A DNA stretch of 64,000 nucleotides. Origin: Nioella ostreopsis. GTDB lineage: Bacteria; Pseudomonadota; Alphaproteobacteria; Rhodobacterales; Rhodobacteraceae. The stretch lies in NCBI RefSeq assembly GCF_004000255.1, contig NZ_RCIQ01000006.1, positions 62,001-126,000 of the forward strand, given 5' to 3'. Shown piece by piece: positions 26,327 through 34,690 of the stretch. The position numbers and the translations under genes are program-made. Under the pieces are notes generated by a model. The model was given only the letters and a program-made list of their open reading frames with translations, was not told where the DNA came from and ran no database searches. How positions within the stretch are numbered: the first letter of the stretch is position 1; the number at the start of each line of letters is the position of its first letter.

Positions 26327-26339
26327 TTTATCGCTTAAA
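26327..26339. promoter_or_regulatory. LysR-type T-N11-A box before the monooxygenase operon
   Basis: TTTATCGCTTAAA is an inverted repeat (TTTA-N5-TAAA) with T-N11-A geometry, 25 bases upstream of the LysR start and about 75 before the flavin reductase. A second, wider inverted repeat GAATT/AATTC (26324-26346) surrounds it in a local AT-rich patch. Confidence 0.45.
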
Positions 26340-26413
26340 ATAATTCGTTATACAGATATGTCAGAATCTGCAACTCTCCCCTTACGCGAAACAGCAGAGC
26401 AAGGGAGGTTGCG

Positions 26414-26947
26414 ATGCAGGGAACGCCCCCAACATCCGCCGTCGCGCGGTCCGATTTCATCACCGCCATGCGCCGCGTGGCGTCGAGCGTGACCGTGGTC
26501 ACCACCGACGGCACCGCAGGCCGCCACGGCGCGACCGTCAGCGCCTTTTCCTCGGTCTCCGCCGATCCGCCGACAGTTCTGGTTTGCCTTCACGCCAAAA
26601 GCCGCATTGCAGCGGCGGTCGAGGGCAACGGGCGCTTCTGCGTCAACGTTTTGCCCGATCACAGCGACAGCATTGCCGACCGCTTCGCCGGGGCCCATGA
26701 TCGAGAGATCGCGGATCGCTTCACGGGCATCCCCTGCCAGGGTGCCAAGGGCATGCCGCCGCAGATCGAGGGCGCGACCAGCTTTGCCTGCACTGTCGAC
26801 AACGTGGTGCAATCGGGCAGTCATCTGGTGGTCTTTGGCCGGGTCGAGGCCGTGGGGCAGGGCGACCGGGAGCCGCTGACCTATCTGGACGGGGCTTATC
26901 ACCGCGTCACACCGAAAACCGTTCAAACCATGGGGGCCGTGAACTGA
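26414..26947 (+). CDS. Flavin reductase (RutF/HpaC-like), partner of a two-component monooxygenase
   Basis: This 177-residue flavin-reductase-like, FMN-binding split-barrel protein has the typical opening FITAMRRVASSVTVVTTDG, TVSAFSSVSADPPTVLVCLH and FCVNVLPDHSD. Such enzymes use NAD(P)H to supply reduced flavin to a separate oxygenase. The luciferase-like monooxygenase three genes downstream is the obvious customer. ATG 26414 has a GGGAGG site. The gene overlaps the aldehyde dehydrogenase start by one base, and it opens an eight-gene operon divergent from LysR. Confidence 0.9.
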   Translation: MQGTPPTSAVARSDFITAMRRVASSVTVVTTDGTAGRHGATVSAFSSVSADPPTVLVCLHAKSRIAAAVEGNGRFCVNVLPDHSDSIADRFAGAHDREIADRFTGIPCQGAKGMPPQIEGATSFACTVDNVVQSGSHLVVFGRVEAVGQGDREPLTYLDGAYHRVTPKTVQTMGAVN

Positions 26948-28422
26948 TGGGCGAGTTGCAGCGATATGACATGCTGATCGGCGGGGACTGGGTGCAGGCA
27001 TCGGACGGCACCCGCTTCACCACGTTTGATCCCGCCACTGGCACCGACTGGTGCGAGGTGCCGGAGGCGAGCCCCGAGGACGTGGATCGCGCCGTCCGGG
27101 CGGCCCATGCGGCGCTGGATGGTCCCTGGGGGCAGATGACGCCGACCGAGCGCGGCAAATGCCTCGGACGGCTGGCGGATCTTCTGGCGGCGAATTCAGA
27201 ACATATCGGCCGGATCGAGACCCGCGACACCGGCAAGATGTTCAAGGAAACCCGCTGGCAGGCAAACTACATCGCGGAATTCCTGCGCTTCTATGCGGGG
27301 GCTGCCGACAAGATCCATGGCGAGACCCTGCCAATCGATAAGCCCGACATGTTCGTTTTCACCAACCGCGAACCGCTTGGGGTGATCGCCGCCGTGATCC
27401 CTTGGAATTCGCAGATGTTCCTGTCTGCCGTGAAGATCGGCCCGGCTCTGGCCACGGGGAATACCATCGTCCTGAAAGCGTCCGAACACGCCTCCGCGCC
27501 CTTGCTGGAGTTCGGCAAACTGGTCGCCGAGGCGGGCATTCCCGATGGCGTGGTCAATATCGTCACCGGCGGCATCGCCTGCGGCGAGGCGCTGACGAAA
27601 CATCCGCTGGTGGCGCGCATCGCTTTCACCGGCGGCCCCACGGCTGCGCGGCACATCGTGCGCAACTCGGCGGAAAACTTCGCGGAAGTGTCGCTCGAAT
27701 TGGGCGGGAAATCCCCCTTCATCGTGTTTGACGACGCGGATATCGAAAGTGCCGTGAATGGCTCCGTCGCGGGCATCTTCGCGGCCTCGGGCCAAAGCTG
27801 CGTGGCGGGCTCTCGGCTCTACCTGCACGAGGATATCGCCGACGAATTCCTCGCCCGCATGGTCAAGATCGCCCAAGGCATCCGCATCGGCGACCCGCAG
27901 GCGGATGAAACCGAGATGGGGCCGCTCTGCACGCAAGGGCAGCTCGACCACATCACGCGGCAGGTGGCCCTGGCGCAGGAAGAGGGCGGTACCGTTCTGG
28001 TGGGCGGCAAGCGGCCCGAGGGGCTGGCGGGGCTCTACTTCCAGCCCACGATCATCGATTGCCCGCGCAATGACCTGACCATCGTTGACACGGAACTCTT
28101 CGGTCCCGTCCTCGCCGTGCAGCGCTTCCGTACCGAGGAGGAAGCGCTCGCCATGGCCAATGACACGGTCCACGGCCTTGCCGCGGGCATCTTCACCCGC
28201 AACAACGCCCGCGCCCTGCGCATGTCCAAGCGCATCAAGGCGGGCATTGTCTGGGTCAACACCTACCGCGCGATTTCCCCGATTGCGGAATTCGGCGGCA
28301 TGAAGAACTCCGGCTACGGGCGCGAAAGCGGCTTCCAGGCGCTGTGGGATTTCACCCGTCCCAAGACCGTCTGGATGAACATGTCCGAAGACCCGATCGC
28401 CAGCCCCTTCCAGCCAAGGTAG
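26947..28422 (+). CDS. NAD(P)-dependent aldehyde dehydrogenase
   Basis: This 491-residue ALDH-superfamily enzyme has VIPWNSQMFLSAVKIGPAL, the catalytic Glu in ELGGKSPFIVF (about residue 251), the nucleophile Cys285 in SGQSCVAGSRL, and a C-terminal GGMKNSGYGRESG. It should oxidise a pathway aldehyde to the acid. It is locked into the operon by a one-base overlap upstream and a 4-base gap downstream. The specific aldehyde is unknown; betaine-aldehyde-like and hydroxymuconic-semialdehyde-like members share this general sequence. Confidence 0.93.
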   Translation: MGELQRYDMLIGGDWVQASDGTRFTTFDPATGTDWCEVPEASPEDVDRAVRAAHAALDGPWGQMTPTERGKCLGRLADLLAANSEHIGRIETRDTGKMFKETRWQANYIAEFLRFYAGAADKIHGETLPIDKPDMFVFTNREPLGVIAAVIPWNSQMFLSAVKIGPALATGNTIVLKASEHASAPLLEFGKLVAEAGIPDGVVNIVTGGIACGEALTKHPLVARIAFTGGPTAARHIVRNSAENFAEVSLELGGKSPFIVFDDADIESAVNGSVAGIFAASGQSCVAGSRLYLHEDIADEFLARMVKIAQGIRIGDPQADETEMGPLCTQGQLDHITRQVALAQEEGGTVLVGGKRPEGLAGLYFQPTIIDCPRNDLTIVDTELFGPVLAVQRFRTEEEALAMANDTVHGLAAGIFTRNNARALRMSKRIKAGIVWVNTYRAISPIAEFGGMKNSGYGRESGFQALWDFTRPKTVWMNMSEDPIASPFQPR

Positions 28423-28426
28423 CGCC

Positions 28427-29551
28427 ATGAAGGATCACGCCGACTGCCAGTATTCCATAACGCCCGAGGCCTACACGTCCCCGGCCTTCCACAGGCTCGA
28501 CAAGTCGCTCTTTGCCCGGCACTGGATCGGGATCGGGCGCGCCGATCTTGTGCCTGACGCGGGCCGGTTCCGCACGCTCGACATCGCGGGGCAGTCCATC
28601 CTGCTGCTGCGCGACCGCGAGGGCACCCTGCGCGCCTTCGCCAACACCTGTCGCCACCGCGCGGCGCGGCTGATGGAGGGCGAGGGCGAGTGTCGCGGCA
28701 TCCGCTGCCCGTTCCATTCCTGGGCCTACCGGCTGGACGGATCGCTGGTCGCCGCGCCGCAGATGGACGCGGTCGCCGGGTTCGACAAGGCCGAAAACGG
28801 GCTCATCCCCTACCGGGTTGAGGAACGCGCGGGCTTCGCCTTCCTGTGCCTGTCGGAGGAGGCGCCGGAGCTGGATGCGGTCCTTGGAGATTTCGATGCG
28901 GTCCACGCTTCCTGGCCCCTGGCCGATCTGGTGACGACCCGCCGCCGAGAAATCGAGGTCGCCTGCAATTGGAAGGCCTTCCTCGACGTCTTCAACGACT
29001 ATTACCACCTGCCGTTCGTGCACCCGGACTCGATCAACAGCATCTACGGCCAACCCGACGACCAGACGCCGACGAAAGGTGCCTACGCCAGCCAGTTCGG
29101 CGCGACAGAGGGCACCGGCGGGCTGCTTGAAACGCAGCAGGCTCATGCCCTGCCGACGATGCCGGGCCTTGCAGGGCGCGAAGCCCATGGCGCGCGCTAC
29201 TCTTGGGTGTTTCCGAACATGACCTTCGCGGCCAATTCCGACGCGCTCTGGGTCTACGAGGCCTATCCGCTGGCGCCCGACCGCTGCCATGTGGTGCAGT
29301 CCGCCTGTTTCCACCCTGAAACGCTGGCACGCCCCGGCGCGGACGCCTCTGTCGCGGTCTACCATGACCGGCTGGACGCCGCGCTCGACGAAGATCTGGC
29401 GGCGCTGGAAAATCAGCAACGGGGGCTTGCCTGCCCCTCGGCCCGGCCGGGCGTGTTGCACCCGCTTCTGGAAGCCAACGTCGGCAGCTTCGCCCGCTGG
29501 TACGACTCCACCACCCTTTCCCTCACCGCCTTGAAGGAGCCTCAAGGATGA
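28427..29551 (+). CDS. Rieske-type aromatic-ring-hydroxylating oxygenase, alpha subunit type
   Basis: This 374-residue protein has an N-terminal Rieske [2Fe-2S] site, C75-x-H77 and C94-x2-H97 (CRHRAA ... CPFHSW), and a C-terminal catalytic domain with the mononuclear iron His pair in NDYYHLPFVHPDS. Members hydroxylate or demethylate aromatics and quaternary amines. No ferredoxin or reductase gene lies beside it, so electrons must come from elsewhere or from the operon flavin reductase. It overlaps the next gene by four bases. Confidence 0.92.
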   Translation: MKDHADCQYSITPEAYTSPAFHRLDKSLFARHWIGIGRADLVPDAGRFRTLDIAGQSILLLRDREGTLRAFANTCRHRAARLMEGEGECRGIRCPFHSWAYRLDGSLVAAPQMDAVAGFDKAENGLIPYRVEERAGFAFLCLSEEAPELDAVLGDFDAVHASWPLADLVTTRRREIEVACNWKAFLDVFNDYYHLPFVHPDSINSIYGQPDDQTPTKGAYASQFGATEGTGGLLETQQAHALPTMPGLAGREAHGARYSWVFPNMTFAANSDALWVYEAYPLAPDRCHVVQSACFHPETLARPGADASVAVYHDRLDAALDEDLAALENQQRGLACPSARPGVLHPLLEANVGSFARWYDSTTLSLTALKEPQG

Positions 29552-30579
29552 AATTTCACCTCGCCATCAATCTCGAACGCATGACCCCCGATGTCGATAT
29601 CCGCGAGGTCCGCGACCACACACTGGAAATGGTCAAGATGGCCGACGAAGCGGGGTTCGAGATTGCCTGGGCCGCCGAGCATCACGCGCTGGAAATGACC
29701 ATCGCGCCAAACCCGTTCCAGATCCTGACCTGGTGGGGTGAGCATGCGAAGAACATCCGCCTCGGGGTGGGCGTGGTGAACGCGGCCTACTGGCACCCCA
29801 TCGACCTCGCTGGCGAAGCGGCCTTCCTGGACCTCACCAGCGAGGGGCGGCTGGAATTCGGCATCGGATCGGGCGCCTATCAACGCGAATTCGACCGGAT
29901 GAAACCCGGTCTCGATCAGCGTGACAGCTGGCGGTACATGCAGGAAATGCTCCCGGTGGTGAAGGAGCTGTGGAAGGGCGATTACGAGCACAACGGCGAG
30001 TTCTGGCACTTCCCCAAGGCGACCTCCTGCCCGAAGCCCCTGCAGGACGACGTGCCGATCTGGGTCGCCGCCCGTGCGCCGATCACCTTCGATTATGCGG
30101 TCGAGCATGGCTGCAACATCATGTCCTGGCCGCTGACCATGCCGATGAGCGAGGCGGAAAGCTATCGCGGGCGTCTCGATGATGCCATCGCCAAGCACGG
30201 ACCGTTCAAGGGCCAATGGGCGATGATGCGCCACACGGCTGTCTATGAAACCGAGGAGGACCGCCAGCGCGCGCTGGCCGCGATCCGGGTGCAGCTGGCC
30301 ATGTTTGGTAACCTCATGACCAAGACGGGTGAGGTCCATAACGGCTTCCCCGACACGGTGAATGCCGAGGAACTGGAAGGCAATTTCCGCGTCGATCCGG
30401 TGATGCTGGAAGAAAACCTGATGTTCGGCACGCCGGAAACCGTGATCGAAAAGCTCAAGCTTTATGAGGCGATTGGCGTGGATTCCTTCATCTACTACGC
30501 CTCCATGGGCATGGATATGGACCAGCAGAAGGAGAGCCTGAGGCTCTTCATCGACAAGGTCATGCCGGCCTACGCCTGA
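29548..30579 (+). CDS. Luciferase-like (LLM) flavin-dependent monooxygenase
   Basis: This 343-residue bacterial-luciferase-fold protein has typical stretches EIAWAAEHHALE, IRLGVGVVNAAYWHPIDLAGEAAFLDLTS and LEFGIGSGAYQREFDRMK. LLM oxygenases use FMNH2 from a partner reductase to hydroxylate, desulfonate or open rings (as RutA does in uracil breakdown). Pairing with a RutF-like reductase, an alpha/beta hydrolase and an aldehyde dehydrogenase in one operon is reminiscent of Rut logic. The remaining genes differ, so the substrate is likely different. Confidence 0.92.
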   Translation: MKFHLAINLERMTPDVDIREVRDHTLEMVKMADEAGFEIAWAAEHHALEMTIAPNPFQILTWWGEHAKNIRLGVGVVNAAYWHPIDLAGEAAFLDLTSEGRLEFGIGSGAYQREFDRMKPGLDQRDSWRYMQEMLPVVKELWKGDYEHNGEFWHFPKATSCPKPLQDDVPIWVAARAPITFDYAVEHGCNIMSWPLTMPMSEAESYRGRLDDAIAKHGPFKGQWAMMRHTAVYETEEDRQRALAAIRVQLAMFGNLMTKTGEVHNGFPDTVNAEELEGNFRVDPVMLEENLMFGTPETVIEKLKLYEAIGVDSFIYYASMGMDMDQQKESLRLFIDKVMPAYA

Positions 30580-30614
30580 CCCAAAGACACACACGCGAAC
30601 AGGACAAGATAACA

Positions 30615-31211
30615 ATGGCCGTAGAAATCCGCCGTATCCTTACGATGACGCAAATCACCCATGTGGAAGGGGGCCGCGAGGTGCCCGAACCCACCCGCAT
30701 GTTCGCCGCGATGGCGGTCATTCGAAACCCGTGGTTCGGGCGTGGCTTCGTGGAAGACATGAAACCCGAGATCCGCGAACATTGCCCGGTCATCGGCAAG
30801 CTCTTGACCGAGGAACTGCTGCGCCTCTCCGGCGGCACCATCGAGGGCGTCGGCAAGGCCTCCGTCGTCGGCATGGGCGGCGAGGTGGAACATGCGCAGG
30901 CGCTGACCCATTCGCTGTGGTTCGGCAACCAGCTGCGCGAGGCGATTGATGCCAAGACCTATCTGGTCTTCTCCAACACCCGTGGCGCGGCGGGTTGCAC
31001 CATCACCATCCCGATGATGGACAAGGACGATGGCGGGCGGCGGTCGCACTACCAGACGCTGCAAACCACGATCCCCGATGCCCCTGCCGAGGATGAGATC
31101 ATCGTGGCCCTTGGCGGCAGCCTCGGCGGCCATCCCCATCACCGGATCGGCAACCGCTACGAGGATCTGGAGGAAATGGGCCGCTCCGTCGACAACCCGG
31201 CGGGGGTGTAG
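30615..31211 (+). CDS. Amino acid synthesis family protein (AA_synth, DUF1185)
   Basis: This 198-residue protein matches the AA_synth/DUF1185 family: MFAAMAVIRNPWFGRGFVEDM, SVVGMGGEVEHAQALTH, and the Gly-rich ALGGSLGGHPHHRIGNRY. The biochemical activity of the family is not established to my knowledge, and it is repeatedly seen in catabolic clusters. Here it sits between the luciferase-like monooxygenase and the alpha/beta hydrolase, with 35-base and 3-base gaps, so it very likely performs a step on the oxygenase product. Confidence 0.85.
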   Translation: MAVEIRRILTMTQITHVEGGREVPEPTRMFAAMAVIRNPWFGRGFVEDMKPEIREHCPVIGKLLTEELLRLSGGTIEGVGKASVVGMGGEVEHAQALTHSLWFGNQLREAIDAKTYLVFSNTRGAAGCTITIPMMDKDDGGRRSHYQTLQTTIPDAPAEDEIIVALGGSLGGHPHHRIGNRYEDLEEMGRSVDNPAGV

Positions 31212-31214
31212 GCG

Positions 31215-32009
31215 ATGGCGACGGCGCCCGATGGCACCGCCTATGACCTGACCGGCCCCGAGGGCGCGCCGGTGGTGGTGCTGATCCACGGGCTCGGCCT
31301 GACGCGGGCGACGTGGAAGGACCACGTCCCGGCGTTCTCTGACCGCTTCCGGGTGCTGACCTATGACCTCTGCGGCCATGGCGACAGCGCCCTGCCGGGC
31401 GAATCCCCAAGCCTGACGGTGCTGTCTGACCAGATCGTCCGGCTGCTGGATCATCTGGGCATCGACAAGGCCGCGCTTGTTGGCTTTTCGCTTGGCGGCA
31501 TGATCAACCGGCGCTTCGCCATGGACCATCCCGAGAGGGCCACGGCGCTTGTCATCCAGAATTCACCGCATGAACGGGGGCCGGAAGCGCAGGCGCTGGT
31601 GGAACAGCGCACGCGGGATACCGGGGCAGGGGGGCCTGCCGCGACCATCGAGGAGACGCTGAAGCGCTGGTTCACGCCGGGGTTTCTGGACAGCGACCCG
31701 GACACGGTGAATTGGGTGCGCGATACCGTGCTGGCGAATGATCCCGACAATTACACCGGTCACCGCTACGTGCTGGCCGCTGGCGTCACCGAACTGATCC
31801 GGCCAGAACCGCCCATCACCCATCCCACGCTGGTCATGACCTGCGAGAATGACACGGGCAGCACACCGGCCATGAGCCACGCCATCTCCGGCGAAATCGC
31901 GGGGGCGGAAACCATCATCGTGCCGGGCTTGCAGCATCTGGGCCTTCTGGAGCGGCCCAAGCTCTTCACCGCCCCGACAAGGGATTTCCTCATCCGCCAC
32001 GCGGATTGA
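31215..32009 (+). CDS. Alpha/beta-fold hydrolase
   Basis: This 264-residue alpha/beta hydrolase has the oxyanion HGLG motif (VLIHGLGLTRATW), nucleophile Ser92 in GFSLGGM, catalytic His near the C-terminus in PGLQHLGLLE, and an acid before it in the NDTGSTPAMSH region. The build is like 3-oxoadipate enol-lactonase (PcaD) and RutD. In this operon it would hydrolyse a lactone, thioester or carbamate-type intermediate, with the carboxymuconolactone-decarboxylase-like protein two genes on. Confidence 0.92.
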   Translation: MATAPDGTAYDLTGPEGAPVVVLIHGLGLTRATWKDHVPAFSDRFRVLTYDLCGHGDSALPGESPSLTVLSDQIVRLLDHLGIDKAALVGFSLGGMINRRFAMDHPERATALVIQNSPHERGPEAQALVEQRTRDTGAGGPAATIEETLKRWFTPGFLDSDPDTVNWVRDTVLANDPDNYTGHRYVLAAGVTELIRPEPPITHPTLVMTCENDTGSTPAMSHAISGEIAGAETIIVPGLQHLGLLERPKLFTAPTRDFLIRHAD

Positions 32010-32031
32010 GGACAGGAAAGGACACAGGACA

Positions 32032-33717
32032 ATGACGAAACTGACAGGCGGACAGGCGGCGGTTGAGGCGCTGAAGGCCGAGAAGGTGGATCATATCTTC
32101 GGGCTGATCGGCTCGGCCACGATGGAGATGTTCGACGCGCTCTATGACGCGCCCGAGATCCGCTTCATCGGCGTGCATGACGAACGAACCGGCACCCATA
32201 TGGCCGACGGCTTCGCGCGGGCCTCTGGCCGCGCGGGCGTGGTGCTGGCGGGACAGAACGGGCCGGGGGCCACCAACCTCGTGACAGGGCTCGCGCAGGC
32301 CAAGGCGGCCTATTCGCCGGTCGTGTCCATCGCGGGGATGCTGTCCTCGGGCCACAAGTACCGCGATGCCTTCCAGGAGGTTGATCAGGAAGCGCTGTTC
32401 AAGCCCATCACCAAGCAGACATGGACCGCGACCAGCACCGACCGGGTGCCGGAAATGGTGCGCGAGGCCTTCCGCGTGGCTCAGGCCCCCCGCAAGGGGC
32501 CGGTGCAGCTGAACCTGCCGCGCGACGTGCTGTCGGGTGAGGCCGAGTTCGGCGCCTTCCCCGGCCCCGAAACCTACGCCCACGCCCCCGCTGCCGGGGC
32601 TGACGACGCGATTGCCAAGGCCGCGGCCATGCTGCGCGGGGCGGACCGCCCGGTGATCGTCGCGGGTGGCGGCATCAAGATGACGGGCGCGGCGGACGTT
32701 GCGCTGGCGCTGGCCGAGGCGGCGGGCTGTCCCATCGTGACCTCGCCCGGCCATGGCGACGCGCTGCCTTTCGGCCATCCTCTGAATGCTGGCCAGATGG
32801 GCCCGCGCGGCAACCCGGTGGCCTCTAGGCTGGTGAAAGAGGCCGACGTGATCCTCGCGCTTGGCACGCGGCTTGGCTTCAACTCCACCTTCTACAGCTA
32901 CGACAACATCAATCGCGACGCCGCGATCATCCAGATCGAGCAGGAACCGACCGCGATCGGGCGCCATTTCCCCGCGACCTTGGGCATTCTTGCCGACGCG
33001 CCAACAGCCGCGCGGCAACTGGTGGCGGCGCTGGCCAAGCTCGACGACCGAAAGCTGGCAGAGGCCTGGACGGCGGCCTACAAGACCGAACGGCAGGCCT
33101 ACCTCGCCAAGCGCGACGAGGATGCCGATACGGCGACGATGCCGATCCAGCCCTCGGGCCTCTTCAAGACGCTGCGCGACGTGCTGCCGAAAGAGAGCGC
33201 GCTGACCATGGATGCGGGCACGCTGTGTTTGCAGGCCACGGACGCGATGAACTACTGGCAGCCCAAAAGCCTCTTCACCCCGCTCGATTTCGGCCTTGTG
33301 GGCTTTTCCTTCGCCTGCGGGCTTGGCGTGAAACTCGCCATGCCCGACCGGCCGGTGGTGAGCCTCATGGGCGATGGCGGTTTCGGCATGACCGTGTCGG
33401 AACTGTCCACCGCGGTCGATTACGGGATCAACACCGTGACCGTGGTCATGAACAATGGCTGTTGGGGGGCGGAAAAGGCCTATCAGCGCGACTTCTTCGG
33501 CCAGCGCTATATCGGCGCGGACATTTCCAGCCCGCCCTTCGACAAGCTGGCGGAGCTTTACGGCGCGGCAGGCTTCAAGGCGGAAACGCTGGACGAAACC
33601 GCCGATTGCATCAAAGCCGCGCTCGATTGCGGCAAGCCTGCGGTGGTGGACGTGTCGGTTGACCCCGCCGCGCTCTATTCCTTCCGCCGCGACAGTTTCA
33701 AGCACCGGGGAGGCTAA
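32032..33717 (+). CDS. Thiamine-diphosphate enzyme, acetolactate-synthase-like
   Basis: This 561-residue ThDP enzyme has three domains: an N-terminal PYR domain with catalytic Glu51 (VHDERTGTHMADGFAR), a central Rossmann-like domain, and a C-terminal PP domain with the ThDP motif GDGGFGMTVSELSTA...NNG. Family members decarboxylate or ligate 2-oxo acids (acetolactate synthase, Xsc, glyoxylate carboligase, benzoylformate decarboxylase). No regulatory small subunit lies nearby, so a catabolic decarboxylase or lyase is more likely than branched-chain amino acid synthesis. It is operonic with the CMD-like gene 3 bases downstream. Confidence 0.9.
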   Translation: MTKLTGGQAAVEALKAEKVDHIFGLIGSATMEMFDALYDAPEIRFIGVHDERTGTHMADGFARASGRAGVVLAGQNGPGATNLVTGLAQAKAAYSPVVSIAGMLSSGHKYRDAFQEVDQEALFKPITKQTWTATSTDRVPEMVREAFRVAQAPRKGPVQLNLPRDVLSGEAEFGAFPGPETYAHAPAAGADDAIAKAAAMLRGADRPVIVAGGGIKMTGAADVALALAEAAGCPIVTSPGHGDALPFGHPLNAGQMGPRGNPVASRLVKEADVILALGTRLGFNSTFYSYDNINRDAAIIQIEQEPTAIGRHFPATLGILADAPTAARQLVAALAKLDDRKLAEAWTAAYKTERQAYLAKRDEDADTATMPIQPSGLFKTLRDVLPKESALTMDAGTLCLQATDAMNYWQPKSLFTPLDFGLVGFSFACGLGVKLAMPDRPVVSLMGDGGFGMTVSELSTAVDYGINTVTVVMNNGCWGAEKAYQRDFFGQRYIGADISSPPFDKLAELYGAAGFKAETLDETADCIKAALDCGKPAVVDVSVDPAALYSFRRDSFKHRGG

Positions 33718-33720
33718 GAC

Positions 33721-34098
33721 ATGACCGAGAAAAAGTACCCGTACACCGAGGCGCAGCGGCAGTCCGATGACTGGAACCCGGTCTGGGACAAGATGGCCGA
33801 GATGGACCCGGAGTATCTGGAAGGCTTCCTTCATTTCCGGTCTGTCCCGCAAAACCACGGGCCGCTGGAGCAGAAATACAAGGAACTGATCTTCATCGCG
33901 ATCAACGCGGCGACGACCCACCTCTGGGCGCCGGGCGTGCGGCGGCACATCCAGAATGCGCTCCGCGCAGGCGCCACGCGGGAGGAGATCATGGAGGTGA
34001 TCCAGCTGACCACCATCATGGGCATTCACGCCATGACCATGTCCACCCCGATCCTTGAAGAGGAACTGGCGAAGTTCGAGGAGGAGGCCTCGCTCTGA
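33721..34098 (+). CDS. Carboxymuconolactone decarboxylase family protein
   Basis: This 125-residue CMD-like (AhpD-fold) protein has a helical core ELIFIAINAATTHLWAPGVRRHIQNALRAGATREEIMEVIQ. The AhpD-type CxxC is absent (the position reads ATTH), so peroxidase activity is unlikely and a decarboxylase or structural role is favoured. It is the last gene of the monooxygenase operon, with a GGGGAGG ribosome site. Confidence 0.88.
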   Translation: MTEKKYPYTEAQRQSDDWNPVWDKMAEMDPEYLEGFLHFRSVPQNHGPLEQKYKELIFIAINAATTHLWAPGVRRHIQNALRAGATREEIMEVIQLTTIMGIHAMTMSTPILEEELAKFEEEASL

Positions 34099-34125
34099 CC
34101 GCATTGGGCGCAAAGGCTTGATACA

Positions 34126-34162
34126 GGGCGGTTTCGCTGCCATTAGAAGGCGAAAGCCGCCC
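34126..34162 (+). terminator. Imperfect stem-loop between the CMD gene and aroQ
   Basis: GGGCGGTTTCGC (34126-34137) pairs with GCGAAAGCCGCCC (34150-34162), leaving one bulged base and a 12-base loop. It lacks a T-run and may be a weak terminator or attenuator between the monooxygenase operon and aroQ. Confidence 0.35.
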
Positions 34163-34185
34163 CTCATGCCCCGGAAAGACCCGAT

Positions 34186-34632
34186 ATGAGCCAGACCATC
34201 TACATCCTGAACGGCCCGAACCTGAACCTTCTGGGGCAGCGTCAGCCGGAGCTTTACGGCCATGACACATTGGCGGATGTGGAACGCAATTGCGCGGCAG
34301 AGGCGAGGGGCTTCGGGGTCGCGGTCAGGCAGATGCAATCAAACCACGAGGGCCAGTTGGTCGACTGGATCCATGAGGCGCGTGAGCAGGCCGCCGGGAT
34401 CGTGCTGAATGCCGGGGCCTATACTCACACGTCGATTGCCATCATGGATGCGCTGAACACTTTCGAGGGCCCTGTGGTCGAAGTGCATGTCAGCCAGATC
34501 CACAAGCGCGAAAGCTTTCGCCACACCTCTTATGTGGGTCTGCGGGCGGATGCGGTTCTGATGGGTTTCGGCATCAATGGCTACACGCTGGCCGTGCGCC
34601 ATCTGTGCGAGATGCTGACGGCCAAGGCCTGA
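34186..34632 (+). CDS. aroQ: Type II 3-dehydroquinate dehydratase
   Basis: This 148-residue enzyme has all type II dehydroquinase signatures: [19 protein letters not shown] with the catalytic Tyr24, [22 protein letters not shown] and [16 protein letters not shown] with His101. It interconverts 3-dehydroquinate and 3-dehydroshikimate. Because the convergent minus strand carries a QuiC fusion and a catabolic-type AroE, this copy could serve quinate breakdown rather than, or as well as, aromatic biosynthesis. A strong terminator follows. Confidence 0.95.
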   Translation: MSQTIYILNGPNLNLLGQRQPELYGHDTLADVERNCAAEARGFGVAVRQMQSNHEGQLVDWIHEAREQAAGIVLNAGAYTHTSIAIMDALNTFEGPVVEVHVSQIHKRESFRHTSYVGLRADAVLMGFGINGYTLAVRHLCEMLTAKA

Positions 34633-34634
34633 CC

Positions 34635-34674
34635 GCAGCCATCCCCCGCGAGGGCAGGGGAGGCTGCTTTTTTT
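34635..34674 (+). terminator. Rho-independent terminator after aroQ
   Basis: GCAGCCATCCCC and GGGGAGGCTGC form a long stem (one bulged A) around a short loop, followed directly by seven T residues on the plus strand. It begins three bases past the aroQ stop and separates it from the convergent TPP enzyme gene. Confidence 0.88.
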
Positions 34675-34690
34675 CTACATGACCCGCCGA

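Noticed and set aside
31990-34338. 782-residue open frame on the minus strand
   Set aside because: It is antisense to the TPP enzyme, CMD-like gene and aroQ, and has no domain-like sequence.
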